DNA of 34,550 nucleotides. It comes from JBKSMP01 sp964582055. Lineage in GTDB: Bacteria; Verrucomicrobiota; Verrucomicrobiia; Opitutales; UBA9783. Under the pieces are notes generated by a model. The model was given only the letters and a program-made list of their open reading frames with translations. It did no database searches and was not told where the DNA came from. The DNA is taken from contig CAZOPT010000005.1 of the NCBI GenBank assembly GCA_964582055.1, positions 1-34,550 on the forward strand. Direction: 5' to 3'. Positions 1 to 8,368 of this stretch are shown one piece after another; the stretch's first letter is position 1, and each line of letters opens with the position of its first letter. Made by a program: the position numbers and the translations under genes.

Positions 1-2
1 AT

Positions 3-329
3 TTCCAAAAATTATTTTTATGCAAAATACAAAAAACTAATATTCCTGTTACATTCTTCATCTCTTCTTTAGTAAAATTAGAAAGAGCAGAATTAAAAAA
101 CTCTTTATACACCGGAAAATATGAAAAAGAAATATCATCCAGAAGAATGCACTGTATTTTTCTTAGAAAATCCTATGATTCTCCCATGGATATTAATACA
201 GCAAATAATTTAGATATTGAGAGCCAAAAGTATTCTTTTGATGCAACATTTAAACAAAAAGTAAATTCATTAAAAAACAAAAGTATAAATACAGCATCTA
301 AATATCGGGTTAAAGAGATTAAACTCTGA
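3..329 (+). CDS. C-terminal part of an unknown protein, cut by the left edge
   Basis: A reading frame is open from the first bases of the window to a TGA at 327-329, about 108 codons, while the other two + strand frames hit stops within the first 75 bases. The first ATG in the frame is at 147, so the start most likely lies left of the window. The residue mix (scattered K/E/R with I/L/F/Y) looks like an ordinary soluble protein. The stop sits 3 bp from the convergent trmB stop, as expected of a real tail-to-tail gene pair in a compact genome. I recognise no domain or motif. It could be chance in AT-rich DNA, but so long an open frame is unlikely there. Confidence 0.45.
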   Translation, partial: FQKLFLCKIQKTNIPVTFFISSLVKLERAELKNSLYTGKYEKEISSRRMHCIFLRKSYDSPMDINTANNLDIESQKYSFDATFKQKVNSLKNKSINTASKYRVKEIKL

Positions 330-332
330 TTA

Positions 333-929
333 TTACCGCCTCTCAAACACCGCATGATAGCCTTGTTGGCTGGTAAGGCGAGAAAAGACGGTATTGACGG
401 TGTAGGAATCGCAGATAATTTGCTGCCAATGAAGGTGGGCATCGACGCGTTGGCAAGTTTCTTGGAAGTACGATAAAGAATCGGTTTCAAAGTGGATTTT
501 GGCTCCTGAAACAACGCGTTGAGCTAATTGTGTCAAAAATTCTACTTGAAACAAACGATTCTTATGATGGCGAGTTTTAGGCCAAGGATCAGGATAAAGC
601 ACAATTACTTCATTCCACAAAAAATCTGCTGACTGACATTCTAGAACTTCTTCCGCACGGGCTTTGAGAAAAGTGATATTGGTCAAATTTGCATAACTGG
701 CTTTACGATTGGACTTAGCGATACGTTGCGTAATGAGATCGATACCAACACAAAAACGTTCTGGAAAGTTTTGGGCATATTGAACCAAAAAATCCCCATG
801 ACCAGAACCTATTTCGAGGGTTTTAAAAGTTTTATCGGTTTGCAAAATATTTTTCAGTGTCTTCCGTAACGCGTCTTTGCGTAAAGCAATAATTTCCAAA
901 TACTGTTTTAAACGATCTTCGTTATTCAT
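333..929 (-). CDS. trmB: tRNA (guanine-N7-)-methyltransferase TrmB
   Basis: TrmB transfers a methyl group from S-adenosylmethionine to N7 of G46 in the variable loop of tRNAs, in the cytoplasm. The 198-aa protein has the Rossmann SAM-binding motif LEIGSGHGDF at about residues 38-47, an acidic motif II at VGID (61-64), and the TrmB signature LYPDPWPKTRHHKNRL at 111-126, which holds the catalytic Asp and tRNA-contacting basic residues. The length is normal for the family. It is the last gene of mnmE-mnmG-trmB: its ATG overlaps the mnmG stop by 4 bp (ATGA), so translation is probably coupled. Many bacteria instead have rsmG (gidB) after mnmG. The PDPWPK...HHK signature excludes RsmG. Confidence 0.95.
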   Translation of the reverse strand: MNNEDRLKQYLEIIALRKDALRKTLKNILQTDKTFKTLEIGSGHGDFLVQYAQNFPERFCVGIDLITQRIAKSNRKASYANLTNITFLKARAEEVLECQSADFLWNEVIVLYPDPWPKTRHHKNRLFQVEFLTQLAQRVVSGAKIHFETDSLSYFQETCQRVDAHLHWQQIICDSYTVNTVFSRLTSQQGYHAVFERR

Positions 930-2794
930 TTGGTATCAAAAAACTTTTTTAAAGCAATCATCAAAATTTGAATATCAGACGGGTTAACACCGCTAATACG
1001 GTTAGCCTGGCCTAAGTTCATTGGACGAATTTTTTCTAACTTCTGCAAACTTTCGGTACGCAATCCATGAACAGATTGATAATCAAAGTTTTGTGGAATT
1101 TGAATGGCATCGAGCCATTTTGTTTTTTCAATTTGCTTGCGATCTCGTTCCAAATAACCACGATAGGAAAGCCGATAAAGAACTTCTTCGCGAATAGCAT
1201 CATTTTGTTGACAAAAATCAACTGGAAATTCTGGTGTAGGATAGTCTTCTTCGCTTTGAGAACGCCGTACGCTATCACCAAAACTTTGCCCAGATTCCGC
1301 ACGACGTATTTCTAATTCTTGAACCCAGTAATCAATCGCTTGCGCTTTTTGCTGAATAGCTTCTAAACGTTCCTGACTTAAACAGTTCCATTGACGTGCT
1401 TTTTCGTAGAGACGCAATTCTGCACTAGAATGATTTAATAACAAACGATGCTCTGCGCGTCCTGTAAACATACGATATGGTTCTTGTGTACCTTTTGTTG
1501 TCAAATCATCGACTAAAACACCGATATAACTTTCTTCGCGCGATAAGATACAAGCCGATTCTCCCAAAACCTTCGCTGCCGAATTAATTCCAGCCAATAA
1601 ACCTTGACCAGCAGCTTCTTCATATCCTGATGTACCATTAATTTGTCCAGCCATAAATAAGCCTTCTAAACGTTTACTTTCAAGAGAAGGGTATAAATCA
1701 GTCGGATCGGAATAAACGTATTCAACCGCATAAGCAGGTCTTAAAAGAACCGCATTTTCCAAGCCAGGAATGGTTTTGAGCATTTCCATTTGAATATCTA
1801 AAGGTAAACTCGTCGAAAGGCCATTAATATACCATTCATCCGTACAAATACCCTCAGGTTCTAAAAATAAACGATGACGATCGCGTTCTGCAAATCGAAC
1901 ACATTTGTCTTCAATACTTGGACAATAGCGCGGTCCTGTTCCTTGAATATTTCCAGAAAATAAGGCTGACCGTTTCAAATTATCTAAAATAATTTTGTGC
2001 GTCGCTTTAGTTGTATACGTCATCCAACAAGAACACGTCTTTGAACCCGGTTGCCAAGCTGTAGGACTTTGGATCTGTTCTAATTGTTCTTTTTCTGCAG
2101 CTCGTGTATCATAAAAAGCAAAAAAACAAGGATTTTCGTCACTTGGTTGCTTATCACAAACAGAAAAGTTAATACTTTTTCCTAAAATACGAGCAGGGGT
2201 TCCTGTTTTTAAAATACCTAAATAGAATTGCAATTTTTGAAGGTTGTTAACTAAGGGATAACTTGAAAAATCCCCCATGCGACCTCCAGGAAAGTTTTGA
2301 TGACCAATATGTAAGGTACCTTTTAAAAACGTTCCTGTCGTTAAAATAACCGTCTTAGAAGCGATTTCTAATCCAAGCTTAGTTTGTACACCACAAACAT
2401 GATTCTCTTTAACAATCAAGTTAACAACTTCATCTTGAAATAAACGAATATTCGGATGTTGTTCCAAACGTTGTTTCATGCTAATTTGATAACATTTTTT
2501 ATCACATTGAGCACGAGGAGCTTGTACTGCTAAACCTTTAGAACGATTTAAAATACGAAATTGAATTGCGGTCTCATCCGCATTGATGCCCATTAAACCT
2601 CCCAAAGCATCGATTTCTCGAACAATATGTCCTTTAGCTAAACCTCCAATGGAAGGATTACAGCTCATTTGGGCAATGGTATCTAAATTTTGTGTAATAA
2701 GCAACACCGACACATTCTTTTGTGCCGCTATCCAAGCTGCTTCACAACCTGCATGTCCCCCTCCACAAACAATGACATCAAATAACATATTCAT
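926..2794 (-). CDS. mnmG: tRNA uridine 5-carboxymethylaminomethyl modification enzyme MnmG (GidA)
   Basis: MnmG is the FAD-dependent partner of MnmE. The complex puts a (carboxymethyl)aminomethyl group on C5 of wobble U34 in tRNAs reading split codon boxes, using methylenetetrahydrofolate and NADH. The 622-aa protein starts with the FAD dinucleotide motif VCGGGHAGCEAA (residues 9-20), then SCNPSIGGLAKG (about 44-55), a second family motif GTGPRYCPSIEDKCVRF near 285-301, and the conserved C-terminal helical domain ending in RISGVNPSDIQIL. Length is typical. Its ATG overlaps the mnmE stop by 4 bp and its own stop overlaps trmB by 4 bp. The FolE-FolB protein encoded across the divergent gap is a folate enzyme, and MnmEG uses a folate one-carbon donor; that link is suggestive only. 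Confidence 0.97.
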   Translation of the reverse strand: MNMLFDVIVCGGGHAGCEAAWIAAQKNVSVLLITQNLDTIAQMSCNPSIGGLAKGHIVREIDALGGLMGINADETAIQFRILNRSKGLAVQAPRAQCDKKCYQISMKQRLEQHPNIRLFQDEVVNLIVKENHVCGVQTKLGLEIASKTVILTTGTFLKGTLHIGHQNFPGGRMGDFSSYPLVNNLQKLQFYLGILKTGTPARILGKSINFSVCDKQPSDENPCFFAFYDTRAAEKEQLEQIQSPTAWQPGSKTCSCWMTYTTKATHKIILDNLKRSALFSGNIQGTGPRYCPSIEDKCVRFAERDRHRLFLEPEGICTDEWYINGLSTSLPLDIQMEMLKTIPGLENAVLLRPAYAVEYVYSDPTDLYPSLESKRLEGLFMAGQINGTSGYEEAAGQGLLAGINSAAKVLGESACILSREESYIGVLVDDLTTKGTQEPYRMFTGRAEHRLLLNHSSAELRLYEKARQWNCLSQERLEAIQQKAQAIDYWVQELEIRRAESGQSFGDSVRRSQSEEDYPTPEFPVDFCQQNDAIREEVLYRLSYRGYLERDRKQIEKTKWLDAIQIPQNFDYQSVHGLRTESLQKLEKIRPMNLGQANRISGVNPSDIQILMIALKKFFDTK

Positions 2795-4140
2795 TTACCA
2801 ATACAAAATTTTGAAAAGATTTGATCCAAAACACGCTCATAATCAACTCGTCCAACAATCTGCTCCAAAGCTTTTAAAGCTTCTTTTAACTCTGCCACTA
2901 GACAATCATCGCAACACTTTTTATCCAACAAAACAATGGCCTTGTCTAAATTGTTCTTAGCTAACAAAAAGGCTTCCGCATGGCGTTCTCGGATCATAAA
3001 TGCTTCTCCGGAAAAGTTATGATACTTGTTATCCAAAAAATCGAGCAAAATCTGTTTTAAATAAATTAAAGCATTTTCTTCCTTTAAAGAAGTTAAACCT
3101 GTTTTGTAATCTTTAAAACATCCTTTATAAATTTTACAAAAACCTAAATCGCTCTTATTAAAAAGAACCAAAGTGTTTTCCGGAACAAATTTTTCTTTGA
3201 ACATTTGTATTTCTTCTGTAGGCTCTTTTGAACCATCAATCACCCAAATAACTACATCTGATTTTTGGATTTGTTCATAAGATTTTTCAATACCCAAAGT
3301 TTCTATCGGATCTTCAGTTTCATGCAAACCAGCTGTATCAATAAGTTTTAAAGTATAGGGAGCAATTGTACAATATTCTGAAATAAAATCACGCGTCGTT
3401 CCAGGAATTTCACTCACAAGCGCTCTTTCCTGACCTAATAACAAATTAAGCAATGTACTCTTTCCAGCATTAGGAGTACCTGCGATAACTGTTCGAATTC
3501 CTTCATGTAAAGGAGCGTAATGCTGATGAGCATGAATCAATTGTTCTATTTGATGCCGCATAGCATATAAAGTTTCACTAAAAGCCTTGCGATTCTCTTC
3601 CGGCAAATCTTCTTCTGGAAAGTCTAAAAAAGCCTCTACATAAGCAATTTGCTTCGTTAAATCAGTAACAAATTGTTCAATTTGTATGCTCAAAGAACCT
3701 GACAACTGCTTCTGTGCTAATTGAATGGCATGTAAAGAACGTGCATGTATGAGATCTTCAACTGCCTCAGCTTGGCATAAATCTAATGTACCATTAAGAA
3801 AAGCTCGACGTGTGAATTCTCCGGGTTCAGCTTGCCGACAACCCCGTTTTAAACAATCTTTCAAAATTTGCTGCAAAATAAGCGGATTACCATGACATGA
3901 GATTTCCAACATCGCTTCACCTGTGTAAGAAGCTTTTTCTTCAAAAAATGTAAATAAAACCTCATCAAAAACGTTTTCTTCTCTAAACAAACGATATTTT
4001 CCTAAGTAAGCATAACGAGGTCTTATATTTTCCTTATGAAAAATTTCCTGTAGCAAATGCAAACAAGCAGGGCCACTTAGACGAATGACGCCAATACCCG
4101 ATACACCCATAGGGGTTGATAATGCTACAATGGTATCCAT
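2791..4140 (-). CDS. mnmE: tRNA modification GTPase MnmE (TrmE/ThdF)
   Basis: MnmE is the G-domain partner of MnmG in wobble-uridine modification. From the ATG at 4140 it is 449 aa: an N-terminal folate-binding/dimerisation domain (about 1-115, beginning MDTIVALSTPMG as in the family), a helical domain, and an inserted G domain with P-loop GTPNAGKS (221-228), switch PGTTRD, DTAGL, and NKSD for guanine specificity. The C-terminus FCIGK carries the conserved terminal Cys of MnmE. An in-frame TTG five codons upstream (4155) is possible but the ATG fits family alignments better. This is the first gene of a minus-strand operon with mnmG and trmB. Upstream lies the AT-rich putative origin region; mnmE/mnmG (thdF/gidA) are commonly near oriC in bacteria. 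Confidence 0.96.
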   Translation of the reverse strand: MDTIVALSTPMGVSGIGVIRLSGPACLHLLQEIFHKENIRPRYAYLGKYRLFREENVFDEVLFTFFEEKASYTGEAMLEISCHGNPLILQQILKDCLKRGCRQAEPGEFTRRAFLNGTLDLCQAEAVEDLIHARSLHAIQLAQKQLSGSLSIQIEQFVTDLTKQIAYVEAFLDFPEEDLPEENRKAFSETLYAMRHQIEQLIHAHQHYAPLHEGIRTVIAGTPNAGKSTLLNLLLGQERALVSEIPGTTRDFISEYCTIAPYTLKLIDTAGLHETEDPIETLGIEKSYEQIQKSDVVIWVIDGSKEPTEEIQMFKEKFVPENTLVLFNKSDLGFCKIYKGCFKDYKTGLTSLKEENALIYLKQILLDFLDNKYHNFSGEAFMIRERHAEAFLLAKNNLDKAIVLLDKKCCDDCLVAELKEALKALEQIVGRVDYERVLDQIFSKFCIGK

Positions 4141-4466
4141 ATTCCTATGCAGCAATAAAAAAGCTTTTTTCGCAAGTTTATTCGCTAAGCAAATTTTTCT
4201 TCATGAGAAAAAACTTCCTTTTTACAAATTGTGAATAACTTGTTCAAAACTTGCTAAAAACCTGTAAAAAATGTACCAAAATCTTAATTTATTCATTTTT
4301 AAAAACTTAAAATTGCAGAGTTATTAACAATAGAAAAAAGTTCTACAAATTAGATAAATTCTGCATAAACAGGATTTATGCCAACTTATTAACCTTGTTA
4401 AGAATAAGATTAATTTTTTAAAATTTTATATAAATTTATTAAAAAGCTTTTACATTTTTATGAACT
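4141..4466. other. Candidate replication origin (oriC) in an AT-rich divergent intergenic region
   Basis: This 326-bp gap between divergent operons has no plausible gene. It holds a perfect DnaA box on the minus strand (TTATTCACA, complement of 4230-4238) and three one-mismatch relatives: 4220-4228 (+), 4321-4329 (+) and 4360-4368 (-). A hairpin with 6-bp arms CTTATT/AATAAG lies at 4385-4408, directly followed by 37 bases of pure A/T (4409-4445) that would suit a DNA-unwinding element. Neighbouring mnmE/mnmG genes and outward transcription on both sides fit an origin. The same stretch must also carry promoters for mnmE and folE. A single perfect box is thin evidence, so the call is tentative. 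Confidence 0.45.
4230..4238 (-). promoter_or_regulatory. DnaA box, perfect match to TTATNCACA
   Basis: The minus strand reads TTATTCACA. An overlapping-region relative TTTTACAAA (one mismatch to TTTTNCACA) lies just left at 4220-4228 on the plus strand. It is the strongest match I found in the gap. Confidence 0.5.
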
Positions 4467-5399
4467 ATGTACATTGTAATAAGCATTGTGACATTGGAAG
4501 ATACGAAATCTTATTTTGAGTATTTGTTGAGATCTATTGGTGAAGATCCTAAACGACAAGGTTTGGTAAAAACTCCAGAACGGTTTTTGAAGAGTTTTCA
4601 AGAATTAACCCAAGGTTATCGGCAAAATTTAGATGAGATCGTTAATGGTGCGCTTTTTGATTGTAAAACAGATGAACCTGTGTACGTGCAAGATATTCCT
4701 TATTTTTCACTTTGCGAACACCACTTATTGCCTTTTTTTGGAAAATGCCAAGTAGCTTATATACCTTCTGGAAGAGTTCTTGGGTTGTCTAAAATTTATC
4801 GTATAGTAGACTTTTTTGCTAAGCGTTTACAGTTGCAGGAACGTCTTACACAACAGATTGGAGAAACCTTAAAGAAGGTTACGGGAGCTAAGGCACTTTT
4901 TGTAGAAATGACAGGCGAACATCTTTGTGTTGCTATGCGTGGGGTTCAGCGAAGTCATTCGTTTATGCGAACCGTATATCATTATGGAGAGATTCCTGAG
5001 AAAACCATTAAATCAAGAAACAAAGAAATGGTAGAACCTACGACAATTCTTCATTTATGTACATTTGAATTACCATTAAAGATTGGATGTTACGAATCTG
5101 AACAGCACACGACAATTCCTGTAAAAATAGAAATTGATATCCAACTTCCAAAAGAAATTCATCATGCTCATGATCAGCTTAGTGAGGTTATTTGTTATGA
5201 TCAGTTGATTCGCTTTTTAGAAGAAAAATGTCTTAAAGAACGTTATCAACTAATTGAATATGCGTGTCGTATGTTGTACAATAATGTGCATAATTATTTG
5301 GTACAAACCTATCAAACTTGTCCAGTACGTGTAGCATTACAAAAAAATCTTCAGCATCCACTTTTAGCTAATAGTACTTGTACAATAAGCGATTTTTGA
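4467..5399 (+). CDS. folE: Fusion of GTP cyclohydrolase I (FolE) and dihydroneopterin aldolase (FolB)
   Basis: This 310-aa protein joins two steps of folate biosynthesis. Residues 1-180 are GTP cyclohydrolase I (GTP to dihydroneopterin triphosphate): it has IGEDPKRQGLVKTPER near the start, zinc ligands C83, H85 (in CEHH) and C154, and the MRGVQ motif. Residues about 193-300 resemble dihydroneopterin aldolase: GCYESE (208-212) in place of the GxxxxE substrate loop, Y244 in the VxY motif, LIEYA with E264, and K293 where the catalytic Lys-Pro usually sits (here Lys-Asn). Normal FolE is about 190-220 aa and FolB about 120 aa, so the sum fits. The step between them, dephosphorylation, is not covered. 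The start at ATG 4467 lacks a clear ribosome site; a GTG seven codons later is possible. rodA begins 10 bp after the stop. Confidence 0.88.
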   Translation: MYIVISIVTLEDTKSYFEYLLRSIGEDPKRQGLVKTPERFLKSFQELTQGYRQNLDEIVNGALFDCKTDEPVYVQDIPYFSLCEHHLLPFFGKCQVAYIPSGRVLGLSKIYRIVDFFAKRLQLQERLTQQIGETLKKVTGAKALFVEMTGEHLCVAMRGVQRSHSFMRTVYHYGEIPEKTIKSRNKEMVEPTTILHLCTFELPLKIGCYESEQHTTIPVKIEIDIQLPKEIHHAHDQLSEVICYDQLIRFLEEKCLKERYQLIEYACRMLYNNVHNYLVQTYQTCPVRVALQKNLQHPLLANSTCTISDF

Positions 5400-5409
5400 G
5401 AAAAAACCA

Positions 5410-6633
5410 ATGCTTAAGCAAATCATAGAAGGTATAGAATTTATCTACTATAAATTCGAAGACTGGAAAAAAAGAAGGACATCTTTATCTTTGTGGAATA
5501 CTTCTATCCTAATTTTGTTGAGCATTATAGGTATTGCTTTTATGTATGCCATACAAAAGGATAGTATGGTCCTTCATTTTAAGTGGAAACTACAAATTAT
5601 TTGGCTTTGCCTAGGTCTTATCATTTATTATGTAACTTCTAGTATTCATTATAAAATTTTTTTGCAAAATGCCCATTGGATTTACATTTTATCCATTTTT
5701 TTGTTACTTTTATTATGGACACCTTTAGGGAAGACTTTGGGAGGAAGTCGACGTTGGCTTAATTTTGGTTTTATTAATGTTCAACCTTCTGACTTTAACA
5801 AACTAGCTACTTTATTGATGGTAGCCAGTATTTTAACACGCACGCAGATGACAACTATTCGCGATTCTTTTCGTGTTTTAGTTGAAATTTTTATCATTAG
5901 TTGTATTTCGTTTGGACTTATATTCTTACAACCTGATTTAGGTTCTGCAATGGTTTTACCAGCAATTATCTTTGGGCTTTTATTTGTTTCAAAACTTTCT
6001 TTAAGATTTTTCGGTATTGTCTTGTTAACCACACTTTTGGGGATTGGATTAATTACATTGGATGTTTATGGATATTATCAACGTTTAAAAGGTAAAGAAT
6101 CTAAACTACATTCATTTTTGCCCTTGAAAGATTATCAACGTAATCGTATTTTAGCATTTACAGTTCCAACAAGTATCGATCCTAAAGGTGTACATGTAGG
6201 ATGGCATTTGAAACAATCTTTAATTGCTATTGGTTCTGGAGGAATTTTTGGAAAAGGATGGACAAAGAATACGCAAGCTCAATTAGGTTATTTACCTAAA
6301 GCTGCTTCTTTAGATGATTTCATTTTTTCAGTCTTAGCAGAAGAAACTGGATTATTAGGCACGTATTTTGTGCTTGTATTATACTGCATTTTAATTTTTA
6401 ATACATTTCGTATTGCCACAATGGCTAGAGATCGTTTCGGATGTTATTTAAGCGTGGGTGTAGCATTATTATTGTTTACACATGTTTGGATTAATATGGG
6501 AATGACGCTCGGAATTATGCCTATTACGGGATTACCATTACCTTTTTTGAGTTACGGAGGATCATTCATGATTGTGTGCTTTTTTAGCCAAGGTTTAGTA
6601 CAAAGCGTATATCGATTTCGATTCGCTGAATGA
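5410..6633 (+). CDS. rodA: Peptidoglycan glycosyltransferase RodA (SEDS family)
   Basis: RodA polymerises lipid II into glycan strands in the rod (elongation) complex at the inner membrane. The 407-aa protein has about ten hydrophobic segments. It carries SEDS landmarks: GGSRRWLNFGFINVQPSDF near 117-135, LQPDLGSAMV near 173-182, the DPKG loop before a QSLIAIGSGGIFGKG segment (the periplasmic catalytic Asp region), a DDFIFSVLAEETG block, and MPITGLPLPFLSYGGS near the C-terminus. These fit RodA slightly better than FtsW because of length and the absence of division-cluster neighbours, but FtsW is not strictly excluded. It lies 10 bp after folE-folB and 31 bp before the RNase gene, so all are probably co-transcribed. 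Confidence 0.92.
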   Translation: MLKQIIEGIEFIYYKFEDWKKRRTSLSLWNTSILILLSIIGIAFMYAIQKDSMVLHFKWKLQIIWLCLGLIIYYVTSSIHYKIFLQNAHWIYILSIFLLLLLWTPLGKTLGGSRRWLNFGFINVQPSDFNKLATLLMVASILTRTQMTTIRDSFRVLVEIFIISCISFGLIFLQPDLGSAMVLPAIIFGLLFVSKLSLRFFGIVLLTTLLGIGLITLDVYGYYQRLKGKESKLHSFLPLKDYQRNRILAFTVPTSIDPKGVHVGWHLKQSLIAIGSGGIFGKGWTKNTQAQLGYLPKAASLDDFIFSVLAEETGLLGTYFVLVLYCILIFNTFRIATMARDRFGCYLSVGVALLLFTHVWINMGMTLGIMPITGLPLPFLSYGGSFMIVCFFSQGLVQSVYRFRFAE

Positions 6634-6664
6634 ACTCTTTTGAAAGCATTGTAGGAGAACAAAT

Positions 6665-8368
6665 ATGGTAGAATTTAAGAAGAAAAAACAAGTAGATGGA
6701 ATAAAACATATCGCAAAGCCAGTAAAGAAAACAGTAAAAGTAGATCCAAAAGTCTTAGCCGTTGAAGCTAAAGAACGGTCAAAAGAGCAAAATTTCTTTC
6801 AACGTTTTTTAAACTTTTTCAAAAAGGACAAACATTATTCAGAAATTGTTGTTAATGGTTTATTGCCACAAAAACGTGTAGCCGTTTTAGTAGATGGGTT
6901 ATTGGATAATTTGGAAATGGATACAGGTGAAAATCAACAAATGTTTGGTGCCATTTTTAAGGGAAAAATTCAAAATTTAGAACCAGGTTTGAAAGCTGCG
7001 TTTGTAGATATTGGACAAGATAAAAATGCTTTTTTACATTATTGGGATGTTTTACCGCTTGTAAATGGAGAAGGTTTCAGTGAAAGCAATCCAGATGAAG
7101 GTGTAGAAGTTGTTCATCGAAATGAGAGCAAGGATAATCGTAAAAAAGTAGCCTTACAAGATATTCCAGACATGTTTCCTATTGGTTCAGATATTGTGGT
7201 ACAGGTTACAAAGAGCCAAATAGGTACCAAAGGACCGCGTACAACGACGAATATCTCGCTTCCAGGACGTTTTTTAGTTTTAACACCTTATTCTAATCAA
7301 TGTGGTATTTCACGTAAAATAGAAGATGTTAAGGAACGCGAACGTTTAAAGAAAATTTTGAAAAAACTTACATTGCCATTAGGAATGGGAGTTATTTTTA
7401 GAACAGCTAGTAGCGGTAGTACTTTAATGCAATTAGTTCGTGATTTACAATTTTTGTTAGAAACCTGGCAAAATATTCAAGCACGTGTTGACAGTGCAAA
7501 ACATCCTTGTTTGGTATACCACGAACCTAGTTTAATTGATCGAACTGTTCGTGATTTTCTTACGGAAGATGTAGATCGTATCTTAGTGGATAATGAGGCT
7601 GATTATAATCATATTTTAGATTTGGTTAAAAAAATTGCACCTCATGTTCAAAATAAGGTAATACACTTTAAAGATTCTATTCCTATTTTTGACCGTTATA
7701 ATATTGAGGCACAAATTGAACAAATGTTTTCTTGCCGAGTTCCACTACCTTCTGGTGGTGAAATTGTTATTCAAGAAACAGAGGCATTAACTTCAATTGA
7801 TGTCAATACGTCTTCGCATAAAGGGGTTGATGATGAGGCTTCTCATTTTATTTTTCAAGCCAATTTGGAAGCCGCTCGAGAAGTTGCTCGTCAGGTACGT
7901 TTACGTAATATTGGTGGCTTAATTATCGTGGATTTTGTAGATATGAAGTTAGCCAAAAGTCGACGTTTGTTACATCAATTTATGCAACAGGAATTTGGTC
8001 GAGATAAAGCTCGTTCACATGTATTACCAATTTCTCAATTAGGCATTATGCAAATTACGCGACAAAGGCATAAAGAAAGTGTTTTAAGTCAGTTATATTC
8101 ACATTGTCCTTATTGCGATGGAGAAGGTGTTATCAAATCTCATTGGAATTTAGCAATGCGTATGCAGAGGGAAATTCTTACAAAAGTTTTTTGTGCAAAA
8201 GGACAAGCACTTACTTTTAAAGTTTTATTAAATCCGCATTTAAAAGATTATATAATGACACAATGTCGCAAGGATTTTAATGCTTTAGAAAAAGATTTTA
8301 ATGTAAAATTGGAATTTAAGGAAGATAGTGATTTACACATCGAAAACTTTAAAATTATGCGTGCATGA
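6665..8368 (+). CDS. rng: Ribonuclease E/G family endoribonuclease
   Basis: RNase E/G enzymes cut single-stranded A/U-rich RNA and act in rRNA 5' maturation and mRNA decay. The 567-aa protein has an S1 RNA-binding domain (about 90-200, beginning GAIFKGKIQNLEPGLKAAFVDIG), a 5'-sensor/RNase H-like region, catalytic Asp motifs TSIDVNTS (D379) and IVDFVDM (D423/D426), and a zinc-link CPYC (481-484). It lacks the long C-terminal scaffold of E. coli RNase E, hence the RNase G label. About 57 lysine-rich N-terminal residues precede the conserved region, an extension absent from E. coli RNase G (489 aa). A strong Shine-Dalgarno AGGAGA lies 7 bp before the ATG. The stop overlaps the lpxA start by 4 bp. 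Confidence 0.93.
   Translation: MVEFKKKKQVDGIKHIAKPVKKTVKVDPKVLAVEAKERSKEQNFFQRFLNFFKKDKHYSEIVVNGLLPQKRVAVLVDGLLDNLEMDTGENQQMFGAIFKGKIQNLEPGLKAAFVDIGQDKNAFLHYWDVLPLVNGEGFSESNPDEGVEVVHRNESKDNRKKVALQDIPDMFPIGSDIVVQVTKSQIGTKGPRTTTNISLPGRFLVLTPYSNQCGISRKIEDVKERERLKKILKKLTLPLGMGVIFRTASSGSTLMQLVRDLQFLLETWQNIQARVDSAKHPCLVYHEPSLIDRTVRDFLTEDVDRILVDNEADYNHILDLVKKIAPHVQNKVIHFKDSIPIFDRYNIEAQIEQMFSCRVPLPSGGEIVIQETEALTSIDVNTSSHKGVDDEASHFIFQANLEAAREVARQVRLRNIGGLIIVDFVDMKLAKSRRLLHQFMQQEFGRDKARSHVLPISQLGIMQITRQRHKESVLSQLYSHCPYCDGEGVIKSHWNLAMRMQREILTKVFCAKGQALTFKVLLNPHLKDYIMTQCRKDFNALEKDFNVKLEFKEDSDLHIENFKIMRA

Noticed and set aside
2583..2960. 125-codon + strand frame across the mnmG/mnmE junction
   Set aside because: It overlaps two certain genes entirely in antisense and has no protein-like features beyond proline and cysteine richness from the complement.
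4155..4155. TTG start for mnmE five codons before the ATG
   Set aside because: The ATG at 4140 gives the family's normal N-terminus; the extra residues are not expected.
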